A stretch of 7,370 nucleotides of DNA from an uncultured Neisseria sp. (GCA_937919795.1 CALFOA010000326.1:1-7370); one strand, 5' to 3'. Positions 1-5,960 are shown, numbered from the stretch's first letter. Translations and numbers: made by a program. The notes: generated by a model not told the origin, from the letters alone.

Positions 1-716
1 CTTTCCACCACGAAGCTGTCGATATTGTCGTTGGCGCGCAGGGTAACCGCCACGTCGCGCACCATGTCTTCGACAAATTTCGGGTTTTCATAAGCGCGCT
101 CGGTTACATATTTTTCATCCGGCCGCTTGAGCAGGCCGTAGAGCTGGCAGGACGCCTGTTCTTCCACTACATCAATCACTTCGTCGATGCTCACATTGTC
201 GTGGCAAATCAGCGAAACGGTCACGTGCGAGCGCTGGTTGTGCGCGCCGTATTCGGAAATTTCTTTCGAGCAGGGGCACAGGCTGGTTACCGGCACCAAC
301 ACTTTCAAATGATGGCGGTACACGCCGTCGGCCACTTCGCCGCACAGGGTCACATCGTAATCCAGCAGCGACTGAATACCGGAAACCGGCGCCGATTTCT
401 GGCGGAAATAGGGGAAGCTGATGCAGATGCGTCCCGCATCGGAATCCAGCAGTTCCAGCATTTTCTGGGTGAGGTTTTTCAACTCGTCGAAGTCCAGCGC
501 GCTGTGCTGGGTTTCCATCAGCGCCACAAAGCGCGACATGTGGGTGCCTTTTTGATCGGCGGGCAGGCGCACGGTCATGGTGAGGCGCGCCACGGTGGGC
601 TGGATGCCGGCAGCGGTTTTCAGGCGGATGGGGAAACGCAAATCTTTGATGCCGACCTGATTAATCGGCATATTTCGCAAATCTTTGCTGCTTTGCACAT
701 CGGCGATGGCGTTCAT
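1..716 (-). CDS. folE2: GTP cyclohydrolase FolE2 (type IB), 3' end cut by the window
   Basis: Converts GTP to 7,8-dihydroneopterin triphosphate, the first step of tetrahydrofolate and queuosine precursor synthesis, in the cytoplasm. The minus-strand frame from the ATG at 716-714 is open for 238 codons to the window edge; the family is about 255-260 residues, so roughly the last 20 are missing. The family signature SLCPCSKEIS is at 145-154, with the presumed catalytic/metal-binding Cys147, followed by GAHNQRS with His159. Glu201 and Glu216 fall where the gonococcal enzyme, as I recall its numbering, has its other active-site acids. FolE2 enzymes are not strictly zinc dependent, unlike FolE1. 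The start is supported by AGAGGA ten bases upstream and by translation matching the family from its N-terminus. It is divergent from the PLP enzyme gene at 979. Family identification is firm. Confidence 0.95.
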   Translation of the reverse strand, partial: MNAIADVQSSKDLRNMPINQVGIKDLRFPIRLKTAAGIQPTVARLTMTVRLPADQKGTHMSRFVALMETQHSALDFDELKNLTQKMLELLDSDAGRICISFPYFRQKSAPVSGIQSLLDYDVTLCGEVADGVYRHHLKVLVPVTSLCPCSKEISEYGAHNQRSHVTVSLICHDNVSIDEVIDVVEEQASCQLYGLLKRPDEKYVTERAYENPKFVEDMVRDVAVTLRANDNIDSFVVE

Positions 717-740
717 GCGGGGTAAATCCTCTGTGGTAAG

Positions 741-773
741 TGATGTCTTTGTAATGATTTTGTAAAGACATCA
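741..773. promoter_or_regulatory. 33-base inverted repeat in the folE2 leader
   Basis: TGATGTCTTT (741-750) and AAAGACATCA (764-773) are perfect 10-base arms around a 13-base spacer. The repeat lies between the predicted folE2 start of transcription and its Shine-Dalgarno. It could be a DNA operator, with arm centres 23 bp apart (about two helical turns), or an RNA stem-loop with a 13-base loop in the leader. There is no U-tract, so it is not a standard terminator. I do not recognise the site. Confidence 0.5.
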
Positions 774-778
774 AGCGG

Positions 779-807
779 TTGTCTGTGTGAGTTCGCCAGT
801 ATATAGC
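779..807 (+). promoter_or_regulatory. Possible promoter of the PLP enzyme gene
   Basis: TTGTCT (779-784), a 17-base spacer and TATAGC (802-807) give a weak sigma70 match (4 of 6 at each box). It would overlap the folE2 promoter face to face and give a leader of about 165 bases. No better plus-strand promoter was seen between 780 and 960. Confidence 0.25.
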
Positions 808-826
808 GGACTGCGCTATCGGGCAA
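798..826 (-). promoter_or_regulatory. Predicted sigma70-type promoter of folE2
   Basis: On the minus strand TTGCCC (826-821) and TATACT (803-798) are separated by exactly 17 bases, a good match to the consensus -35 and -10. Transcription would begin near 791, giving folE2 a leader of about 75 bases that contains the 741-773 inverted repeat. Predicted from sequence only. Confidence 0.6.
803..819. promoter_or_regulatory. Dyad in the folE2 promoter spacer
   Basis: ATAGCG and CGCTAT form perfect 6-base arms around GACTG, filling the spacer between the folE2 -35 and -10 and touching the -10. The position would suit an operator. No known Neisseria regulator site (for example the Zur box TGTTAT-N3-ATAACA) is matched, so the binder is unknown. 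Confidence 0.35.
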
Positions 827-940
827 TGCGGCTTAAATTGAGAATGACTATGGCGCATTGCCGTTATATCCGTGCAGGCGGCCAAGATGGGGTTGATTCG
901 ATAAAACAAAAGCCCGCGCGGTTGCCAGCGCCCGGCCAAG

Positions 941-956
941 CGCCTAAAATCAGGCG
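941..956 (+). promoter_or_regulatory. Small hairpin just upstream of the PLP enzyme's ribosome binding site
   Basis: CGCCT, a six-base loop AAAATC and AGGCG form a 5-bp stem ending nine bases before the Shine-Dalgarno AGGAGA (965-970). It could affect translation initiation, but a stem of this size can occur by chance. No SAM riboswitch could be recognised in the leader. Confidence 0.25.
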
Positions 957-978
957 ACATCATCAGGAGAAAACCATC

Positions 979-2142
979 ATGAAATACCGTTTCGCCACCG
1001 AAGCCATCCACAGCAGCTACAAGCCCGAAGAGCACAACCGCGCCATCATGCCGCCGATTTATCAAAACAGCATGTTTCAGATGAAAGAAATCGGCGAACA
1101 GATTCCCTACCGCTACGCCCGCGTGAGCAACCCCACCCGCACCGTATTGGAAAACACCATCGCCGCGCTGGAAAAAGGCGCCGCCGGTTTCGCGTTTGGC
1201 AGCGGCATGGCCGGTATCGACTGCGTGTACCGCACGTTTCTGCGCCCCGGCGACACCATTATCGCCGTGAGCGATATTTACGGCGGCAGCTACGATTTGC
1301 TCACCGAAGTGTACGCCGCGTGGGGCGTGAACGTGGTGTTTGCCGATCTCACCGATCCGGCCAATCTCGATCAAGCCCTAGCCGAACATCAAAATGTGAA
1401 AATGGTGTGGCTGGAAACTCCGTCCAACCCCTTATTGCGCTTGGTCGACATTCAAACGCTGGCGGCCAAAGCCAAAGCAGCGGGCGCGCTGGTGGGCATC
1501 GACAACACCTTCGCCACCCCGTATCTGCAAACCCCGATTGATTTGGGCTGCGACATCGTGTTCCATTCCGCCACCAAATACCTGTGCGGCCATTCCGATG
1601 TACTGATGGGCTTGGTGGTGGTGAAAACCGATGAATTGGCACGCAAAATGCGCCATATGCTGATCAACACCGGCGCAGTGGCCGGGCCGATGGATTGCGC
1701 GCTGGTGTTGCGCGGCATCAAAACGCTGGCCTTGCGCATGCAGCGCCATTGCGAAAACGCCGCCGAAATCGCCCGCCGCCTGGAAGCGCATCCGGCGGTG
1801 GATAAAGTGTTCTACCCCGGCCTCGCCTCCCACGAACACCACGAACTGGCCAAACAGCAAATGCGCGGCTTCGGCGGCGTGGTTACCCTCTGGCTGAAAA
1901 ACGACAGCAAAGACGCAGCCAACAGCGTGATCAAAAGCCTGCAACTGTTCCAAATGGCCTCCAGCCTCGGCGGCGTCGAGAGCTTGGTAAACCACTGCTA
2001 TTCCCAATCGCACAGCGGCGTACCGCACGACATCAAAACCGCCAACGGCATCAAAATCGGCCTGCTGCGCCTCTCCATCGGCGTGGAAGACGTAGAAGAT
2101 ATTTGGGCAGACTTAGATGCGGCTTTAAATAGCGTGGTTTGA
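979..2142 (+). CDS. Trans-sulfuration family PLP enzyme (cystathionine gamma-synthase / gamma-lyase type)
   Basis: A 387-residue cytoplasmic fold-type I PLP enzyme of the Cys/Met metabolism family, complete at family length. Visible family features: RYARVSNPTR at 45-54 with the cofactor phosphate-binding Tyr46 and Arg48; Tyr101 in SDIYGGSY, which stacks on PLP; Asp175 in GIDNTFATPY; the Schiff-base Lys200 in HSATKYLCGHSD; and Arg364 in LLRLSIGVE for the substrate carboxylate. Glu334 in SSLGGVESL is the residue typical of gamma-synthases/lyases; E. coli-type beta-lyase MetC has Tyr there. The reaction is therefore either cystathionine synthesis from an activated homoserine or cystathionine cleavage; sequence alone does not decide, and MetB, gamma-lyase or MccB-like names are all possible. 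The start at 979 is chosen because AGGAGA lies eight bases upstream and family similarity begins there. Transcribed alone and closed by a terminator. Confidence 0.93.
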   Translation: MKYRFATEAIHSSYKPEEHNRAIMPPIYQNSMFQMKEIGEQIPYRYARVSNPTRTVLENTIAALEKGAAGFAFGSGMAGIDCVYRTFLRPGDTIIAVSDIYGGSYDLLTEVYAAWGVNVVFADLTDPANLDQALAEHQNVKMVWLETPSNPLLRLVDIQTLAAKAKAAGALVGIDNTFATPYLQTPIDLGCDIVFHSATKYLCGHSDVLMGLVVVKTDELARKMRHMLINTGAVAGPMDCALVLRGIKTLALRMQRHCENAAEIARRLEAHPAVDKVFYPGLASHEHHELAKQQMRGFGGVVTLWLKNDSKDAANSVIKSLQLFQMASSLGGVESLVNHCYSQSHSGVPHDIKTANGIKIGLLRLSIGVEDVEDIWADLDAALNSVV

Positions 2143-2166
2143 ATGAAGTGTTGATTTGAAATAGAG

Positions 2167-2205
2167 AATGCCTGTCTGAAAAGTTTTTTTCAGACAGGCA
2201 TTTTT
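2167..2205 (+). terminator. Rho-independent terminator made of two inverted DUS copies
   Basis: AATGCCTGTCTGAAAA (2167-2182) pairs perfectly with TTTTCAGACAGGCATT (2187-2202), a 16-bp stem with a four-base loop, followed by a short T-run (2201-2205). It lies 24 bases after the stop of the PLP enzyme gene. Each arm is a full DNA uptake sequence, the usual Neisseria arrangement in which paired DUS serve as terminators. It may also stop transcription from the minus-strand gene ending at 2236, though no clear T-run follows on that strand. Confidence 0.9.
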
Positions 2206-2235
2206 GTTACGAAGACGGTATTTGCTTGTTTTCTC

Positions 2236-2637
2236 TTACATCATGGTATGTAAGAAGATTAAATTACCCAGCATCAATGGTGCCATACTGGTATGCATAG
2301 AACACCCTATAAATCCGATTGCATTGCGAAAAAACATATTGATTCTTTTAAAACTCACGAGATCTACAATGAAACTCATTAACATCACACAAACCAAACA
2401 GAATGGGATATACCATAAGGTTAAATAAAAATTACTCCAAAGCAATTTCTCAAAGAGGCTATCGTTCGATGGATCAAAAGCGCCCGCATAAAACGGATTT
2501 CGATAAAAATTTAGAAATAAGACTAAAACATATAACAACACCCCACTAAAATGGGTAAGAAAATACAATCGCTTGTTTTCTTCAAACGATTCAATCAATA
2601 AGTTCAATTCAGTTTTAATGTTTGCATACTGATACAT
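2236..2637 (-). CDS. Unrecognised small membrane protein in an AT-rich patch
   Basis: A 133-residue protein that I cannot assign to a family. It has three clear hydrophobic stretches at about 24-45, 70-94 and 106-130, a short charged amphipathic N-terminus (EESFEENKR region) and no recognisable catalytic motif; the hydrophobic segment order suggests an inner-membrane protein. The start is supported by GGGGA seven bases upstream of the ATG at 2637-2635 and by a predicted promoter at 2667-2694. Base composition is clearly more AT-rich than the flanking genes and codons end often in A or T (many TTT, ATT, TTA), which suggests horizontal origin. It is flanked on both sides by inverted-DUS hairpins. 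It could be an intact orphan gene or one surviving part of a larger acquired locus. That the reading frame is a real gene is likely but not proven. Confidence 0.65.
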   Translation of the reverse strand: MYQYANIKTELNLLIESFEENKRLYFLTHFSGVLLYVLVLFLNFYRNPFYAGAFDPSNDSLFEKLLWSNFYLTLWYIPFCLVCVMLMSFIVDLVSFKRINMFFRNAIGFIGCSMHTSMAPLMLGNLIFLHTMM

Positions 2638-2841
2638 CTGAAATCCCCGAACATAACCAACTTTTTATAATAATTAGATTTTATGGTGTGACCATTTCAT
2701 AGCCATCTGGCGTATTTTATCATTTTACTTTTCTCCAACCATTTAATTATTCTTGCCGGTTTTTCTCATATCTTTTGAATCAATATACTGAATAACCGTT
2801 TATTGAAATTCGATTGGAAGCTTAAACTTTGATGGAATTTA
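2638..2841. other. AT-rich non-coding stretch
   Basis: Apart from the predicted promoter at 2667-2694 I see no gene here. Stops are frequent in all frames; the longest thing noted is a 23-codon open fragment on the minus strand (2697-2766) without a supported start. Composition matches the adjoining orphan membrane gene, so both probably arrived together. Confidence 0.5.
2667..2694 (-). promoter_or_regulatory. Predicted promoter of the AT-rich membrane gene
   Basis: On the minus strand TGGTCA (2694-2689), 16 bases, then TATTAT (2672-2667) fit a sigma70 promoter (4 of 6 and 5 of 6). A small dyad ATGGT-GTG-ACCAT (2683-2695) overlaps the -35, so a repressor site is conceivable but may be chance. 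Confidence 0.4.
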
Positions 2842-2883
2842 AATGCCTGTCTGAAAACTCATGTTTGTTTTCAGACAGGCATT
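2842..2883 (-). terminator. Inverted-DUS hairpin, probable terminator for rmuC
   Basis: AATGCCTGTCTGAAAAC (2842-2858) and its exact reverse complement (2867-2883) form a 17-bp perfect stem with an eight-base loop. Both arms carry a full DUS. The only gene transcribed towards it nearby is rmuC on the minus strand; on that strand the stem is followed by a weak T-rich stretch (TTTAAATT), so termination efficiency is uncertain. Confidence 0.65.
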
Positions 2884-3020
2884 GCTGGGAGCGCGGGCGG
2901 CTCGCCCGCATTTGCCCGCAGGGCAAACTAATAAGCGCAGATATTGAAGCATTGCTTGAGCATTCAGCTGTTGAGGCAAGCGTTCCGCTTGCTTGCGGGC
3001 GAGCCGCCCGCGCTCCCAGC
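2884..3020. repeat. 137-base palindromic element, REPIN/MITE-like
   Basis: The ends are perfect 27-base inverted repeats (2884-2910 and 2994-3020; outermost bases GCTGGGAGCGCGGGCGG). Inside it are four hairpins of the same size, each a 7-bp stem with a three-base loop: 2893-2909, 2911-2927, 2976-2992 and 2995-3011, forming two mirrored pairs around a 48-base centre (2928-2975). There is no protein gene in it and no obvious target duplication at its edges. It begins one base after the rmuC stop codon and abuts the DUS hairpin. Two REP-like palindromes in inverted orientation is the layout of REPINs, which are moved by RAYT transposases encoded elsewhere; a non-autonomous MITE is the alternative. 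It differs in sequence from the Correia/NEMIS repeats. In RNA it would fold strongly and could protect the rmuC mRNA 3' end. Confidence 0.75.
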
Positions 3021-3021
3021 G

Positions 3022-4569
3022 TTACTCCGATTCGTCGCGCGGTTCCGAAGCCGACAACCCCAATTTTGCGCTTTCCTGCGCCTGTTCCACCAAAGCCTTA
3101 TCCAACTGCTTGCTGGCTTTTACCCCCAGTTGTTGCAGTTTTTGCGCGCGGTTCACCAGATTGCCGCGGCCTTCGGAAAGCTGTTTGAAGGCGGCTTGAT
3201 ACTGGTTTTGCGCCTGTTCGATATTTTTGCCCACGCTCTCGAAGGTTTGCATAAAGCCGACAAATTTGTCGTACAGTTTGCCGCCTTCGTCGGCGATGGT
3301 GAGCGCGTTTTGGTTTTGCTGTTCGTTGCGCCAGATATTGGCGACGGTGCGCAGGGTGGCGAGCAGGGTGCTGGGGCCGACCAGCATAATGCGTTTGTCG
3401 AAACATTCCTGAAACAGGCTGTGGTCGTGTTGCAGCGCCAGCAGGTAGGCGGGCTCGACCGGGATAAACATAAACACGAAATCCAGCGTGTTCACGCCGT
3501 CCAGCTCGCTGTATTGTTTGAGCGACAGGCTTTTGATGTGGCTGCGGATGCTGGCGGTGTGGTCGGCCAGTTCGCGCTCGGCTTCGTCGGGCGTTTGCGC
3601 CTGGGTGTAGCGCACATAGGCGGTGAGCGAGACTTTGCTGTCGATGATGATTTGTTTGTTGTCGGGCAGGTTTACCAATACGTCGGGTTGCAGGCGGCGG
3701 GTGCTGCCGTCTTCTTCGCGGCGCGAGGCGGCGGCCTGCACGATGTATTCGCGGCCTTTCACCAAGCCGGAATTTTCCAATACGGTTTCTAAAATCATTT
3801 CGCCCCAGTTGCCTTGGGTTTTGTTGCGGGTGCCGGCCAGTGCGTCGGTGAGCGCTTTGGCATCGCTGTGCAACTGGGTGTTGAGCGCTTGCAGGCGTTT
3901 GAGTTCGTTTTCCAGCGTGAGCCGCTCTTTGGCTTCTTTTTCGTAGGTGTTTTGCACGAGTTCGCTGAATTTGCCCATGCGCTCGTTGAGCGGGGTGAGC
4001 AGGCGGTTGATGCTTTCGTGGTTGTGTTCGGTGAAGCGTTTGCTTTTCTCTTCGAGAATGTTGTTGGCAAGGTTTTGAAACTGGTCGGCCAGGCTTTGGC
4101 GCACTTCGGTGAGCTGCGCCAGTTGCTGCTGGTGGGCGTGTTTGGCTTCGTTGAACTGGGTTTGCAGACGCTCGTTTTGGATTTGCAGCGCGGCTTTGTC
4201 TTCCTGCAAGGCGCGGTAATCGTCTTTCAGACAGGCATATTCGTTTTCGCGGCTGTATAAATCGGCAATTTTTTGCTCGGCGGCGCTGTATTTGCTGTGC
4301 AATTGTTGGGCTTGCTGCTGCAAACCGGCAATCTGCTCGCGGCTGGCGGCCAGCTCTTCGCGCAAGGGCGGCAGCTGGCGGTTGGTGGTTTCGGCGATGG
4401 TGAGCTGCTCGCGCGCGGCTTGATGTTCGCGCACGGCCTCATCCAGCGCGTGTTGCAAGGTTTCGCGCTCACGGCGCTGGCGGCTGTTCAGTAATAACCA
4501 AGTAATCAAAGCGGCGGCCAGCGCGGCCACGAGGGCGGTTAACAGCAGAATCAGGGTATTTTCGTTCAT
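3022..4569 (-). CDS. rmuC: DNA recombination protein RmuC
   Basis: A 515-residue protein with the RmuC layout: an N-terminal membrane anchor at about 5-27, a long Gln/Glu-rich coiled coil at about 30-245, and the conserved RmuC domain from about 250 to 480. That domain starts with QGNWGEMILETVLENSGL (252-269) and contains QPDVLVNLPDNKQIIIDSK (294-312), whose Asp296, Asp310 and Lys312 fit the PD-(D/E)XK nuclease-like core predicted for the family, then FMFIPVEPAY (367-376). RmuC limits inversions and other rearrangements at short inverted repeats; its biochemical activity is not settled. The start has no clear Shine-Dalgarno and lies 12 bases after the stop of the upstream membrane gene, so translational coupling is likely. 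A DUS lies in frame at codons for YACLK (111-115). The stop is one base from the palindromic element. Confidence 0.95.
   Translation of the reverse strand: MNENTLILLLTALVAALAAALITWLLLNSRQRRERETLQHALDEAVREHQAAREQLTIAETTNRQLPPLREELAASREQIAGLQQQAQQLHSKYSAAEQKIADLYSRENEYACLKDDYRALQEDKAALQIQNERLQTQFNEAKHAHQQQLAQLTEVRQSLADQFQNLANNILEEKSKRFTEHNHESINRLLTPLNERMGKFSELVQNTYEKEAKERLTLENELKRLQALNTQLHSDAKALTDALAGTRNKTQGNWGEMILETVLENSGLVKGREYIVQAAASRREEDGSTRRLQPDVLVNLPDNKQIIIDSKVSLTAYVRYTQAQTPDEAERELADHTASIRSHIKSLSLKQYSELDGVNTLDFVFMFIPVEPAYLLALQHDHSLFQECFDKRIMLVGPSTLLATLRTVANIWRNEQQNQNALTIADEGGKLYDKFVGFMQTFESVGKNIEQAQNQYQAAFKQLSEGRGNLVNRAQKLQQLGVKASKQLDKALVEQAQESAKLGLSASEPRDESE
4225..4238 (-). repeat. DNA uptake sequence inside rmuC
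   Basis: ATGCCTGTCTGAAA on the minus strand, in the rmuC coiled-coil region, read as TAT GCC TGT CTG AAA (Tyr-Ala-Cys-Leu-Lys, residues 111-115). A single copy with no inverted partner, so it acts only as an uptake word. Confidence 0.9.
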
Positions 4570-4581
4570 AATGGTTCAGGT

Positions 4582-4905
4582 TTAACGGTGGTTTTTCTTG
4601 TGCTTTTTATGTTTTTTGCTTTTGCTGCCGTAGTGGTAAAAGGCGGCGTGCGGCTTGGGCTGAATGGGTTTTCTGCTGCGTGCGCGCACCGATTGAATGT
4701 GCAGCCACATAAAAATCAGCAAGGCGCTGCCCAGCAGGAAGGTGAACATCAGGAAAAACAGCCGGAAATTGTCGTCGGCCATCGTAAGGGCGCTTTGCCG
4801 CCAACCGCAACGGGCGTGAAACAGGCAGCCGTAGGCTTCGTATAGATTCCAGAGGAAAACGACGATGGCGACGATAAAAGCGGGGGTAAACAGTTTTTTC
4901 AGCAT
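4582..4905 (-). CDS. Small two-helix membrane protein upstream of rmuC
   Basis: A 107-residue protein of unrecognised family. It has a transmembrane helix at about 5-25, a loop of some 23 residues with Cys27 and Cys33, a second helix at about 49-70, and a strongly basic C-terminal tail ending KSKKHKKHKKNHR (95-107). Two helices place both ends on the same side; by the positive-inside rule the basic tail should be cytoplasmic and the cysteine loop periplasmic, where a disulfide is possible. AGAGA precedes the ATG at 4905-4903. The gene ends 12 bases before rmuC, also a membrane-anchored protein, so the two are probably one operon; that hints at a shared process but gives no function. The Lys/His tail could bind nucleic acid or metal, which is speculation. 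Confidence 0.75.
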   Translation of the reverse strand: MLKKLFTPAFIVAIVVFLWNLYEAYGCLFHARCGWRQSALTMADDNFRLFFLMFTFLLGSALLIFMWLHIQSVRARSRKPIQPKPHAAFYHYGSKSKKHKKHKKNHR

Positions 4906-4925
4906 GAATCTCTCTTAAACAATGA

Positions 4926-4938
4926 ATGCCTGTCTGAA
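4926..4938 (+). repeat. DNA uptake sequence upstream of the permease gene
   Basis: ATGCCTGTCTGAA on the plus strand, a single copy in the divergent intergenic region between the small membrane gene and the permease. Its 3' end overlaps the predicted -35 box of the permease promoter. Confidence 0.92.
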
Positions 4939-4962
4939 AATTAAAAAACTTTGCGGTATCAT
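4934..4962 (+). promoter_or_regulatory. Predicted promoter of the AEC permease gene
   Basis: CTGAAA (4934-4939) and TATCAT (4957-4962) are 17 bases apart, matching 4 of 6 and 5 of 6 consensus positions. Transcription would start near 4969, about 30 bases before the ATG. The -35 is formed by the end of the DUS. Confidence 0.4.
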
Positions 4963-4999
4963 ACGCGAATTTAAGTAAAGAATGGGATAAGGAAAGGGC

Positions 5000-5953
5000 A
5001 TGACCGGATTTTGGCAGGCTGTGGTTTTTGCTGTTGAGGTGTTGCTGCCCAGCGTGTTGATGATGGTGCTGGGTTGGTTTTTAGGCCGTACCAAGCAGAT
5101 AGACCATCACTTCAGCGCGCAGGCGTCGAAGTTGGTGTTTAACTACGGGCTGCCGCTGCTGTTGTTTACCAATTTATACGGCAACGACATTCAATACCAG
5201 CAACAGGCGGTGCTGCTGGCGGCGGGGATAGTGTCCACGCTGATTCTGTTTATCGGCGCCGAGTTGTACGCCGCACGCTTTGTGCCGGATATCCGCGACA
5301 AAGGCGTGTTTGTGCAAGGGGTGTTCCGTAGCAATATGGGCATTATGGGCTTGGCCTTTGTGCAAAACGCCTATGGCGATGCCGGGCTGGCGGCCGGAGC
5401 GGTGTATTTGGGCGTGGTCACCATTTTCTTCAATATTCTGGCGGTGATTACCTTGAGCCGTTCGGCGTCCGCCTCTTTAGCGCAGAAGCTGAAAAGCTTT
5501 GGCCGAAATATTCTCACTAATCCGCTGATTGTGGCGATTGTGTCGGCTTTGCTGTTGCAACAGTTTCAGGTGCCGGTGCCTAAATTGCTGCTCGCTACCG
5601 CCGGCCATATCGGCCATATTTCGCTGCCGCTGGCGCTGATTTGTGCCGGCGCCACTTTAAATCTGAGCGGCATCCGTTTTTCCGATTTGGCTTTGCACGC
5701 CAGCATCGGGCGCTTGCTGGTGGCGCCGGTGGTGGCGGTATTAACCGCGCTCGCCTTTGGTTTGGGTGGTATTCCGCTGGGTGTAATGTTTTTGATGACC
5801 GCCACCCCGGTTGCGTCCGCCAGCTATGTGATGGCGCGCGCGATGGGTGGTAATGAAGTGATGGCGGCCAATATTGTCGGCATCACCACGCTGGGCGCGC
5901 TGATACCGGCTGCGGCGGGGATTGTGTTGTTGCGCAGCTGGGGTTGGATGTAA
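5000..5953 (+). CDS. AEC (auxin efflux carrier) family permease
   Basis: A 317-residue inner-membrane transporter of the AEC family, complete. About ten hydrophobic segments are visible, near 7-27, 43-59, 70-92, 102-122, 127-152, 172-188, 197-221, 233-255, 259-279 and 287-312, split in two halves by a basic loop (159-170). Family-typical stretches are VFNYGLPLLLFTNL (46-59), GVFRSNMGIMGLAF (107-120), the PLALICAGATL helix (210-220) and TATPVASASYVMARAMGG (267-284). Bacterial members export or exchange carboxylates such as malate or malonate; the substrate here cannot be told. The start is supported by AAGGA six bases before the ATG. It stands alone, divergent from the rmuC operon and convergent with engB, whose stop is 55 bases away. 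Confidence 0.9.
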   Translation: MTGFWQAVVFAVEVLLPSVLMMVLGWFLGRTKQIDHHFSAQASKLVFNYGLPLLLFTNLYGNDIQYQQQAVLLAAGIVSTLILFIGAELYAARFVPDIRDKGVFVQGVFRSNMGIMGLAFVQNAYGDAGLAAGAVYLGVVTIFFNILAVITLSRSASASLAQKLKSFGRNILTNPLIVAIVSALLLQQFQVPVPKLLLATAGHIGHISLPLALICAGATLNLSGIRFSDLALHASIGRLLVAPVVAVLTALAFGLGGIPLGVMFLMTATPVASASYVMARAMGGNEVMAANIVGITTLGALIPAAAGIVLLRSWGWM

Positions 5954-5960
5954 CGTTGAT

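Noticed and set aside
201..725. Plus-strand open frame opposite folE2
   Set aside because: His/Gln/Ala-rich translation without family resemblance, exactly antisense to the clear FolE2 frame; a shadow of a GC-rich gene.
787..978. GTG-start extension of the PLP enzyme by 64 residues
   Set aside because: The extra residues do not resemble the family N-terminus, while the ATG at 979 has a good Shine-Dalgarno and gives normal length.
661..1374. Minus-strand open frame of 237 codons across folE2's start and the PLP enzyme
   Set aside because: It overlaps two convincing genes and its translation resembles an antisense shadow; no supported start.
2204..2428. Plus-strand 74-codon frame in the AT-rich patch
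   Set aside because: It is opposite the better minus-strand membrane gene, starts within the terminator T-run and has no ribosome binding site.
2697..2766. Open 23-codon minus-strand fragment ending KSKMIKYARWL, preceded by a GGAG
   Set aside because: Considered as a leader peptide or toxin-gene remnant; too short, no upstream start in frame and no recognisable similarity.
2884..3020. Correia/NEMIS element
   Set aside because: Size and inverted-repeat length are similar, but the ends are GC-rich and lack the TATAGTGGATTAA type terminus.
2829..3188. Plus-strand frame through the DUS hairpin and palindromic element
   Set aside because: The translation simply reads repeats and the rmuC antisense; no gene features.
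2944..3792. Plus-strand 282-codon frame opposite rmuC
   Set aside because: Antisense shadow of the RmuC coding frame, rich in Phe/Val/Gly/Gln with no domain.
3814..4260. Plus-strand 148-codon frame opposite the RmuC coiled coil
   Set aside because: Antisense of a Gln/Glu/Leu-rich coiled coil gives an artificial Phe/Val/Leu protein.
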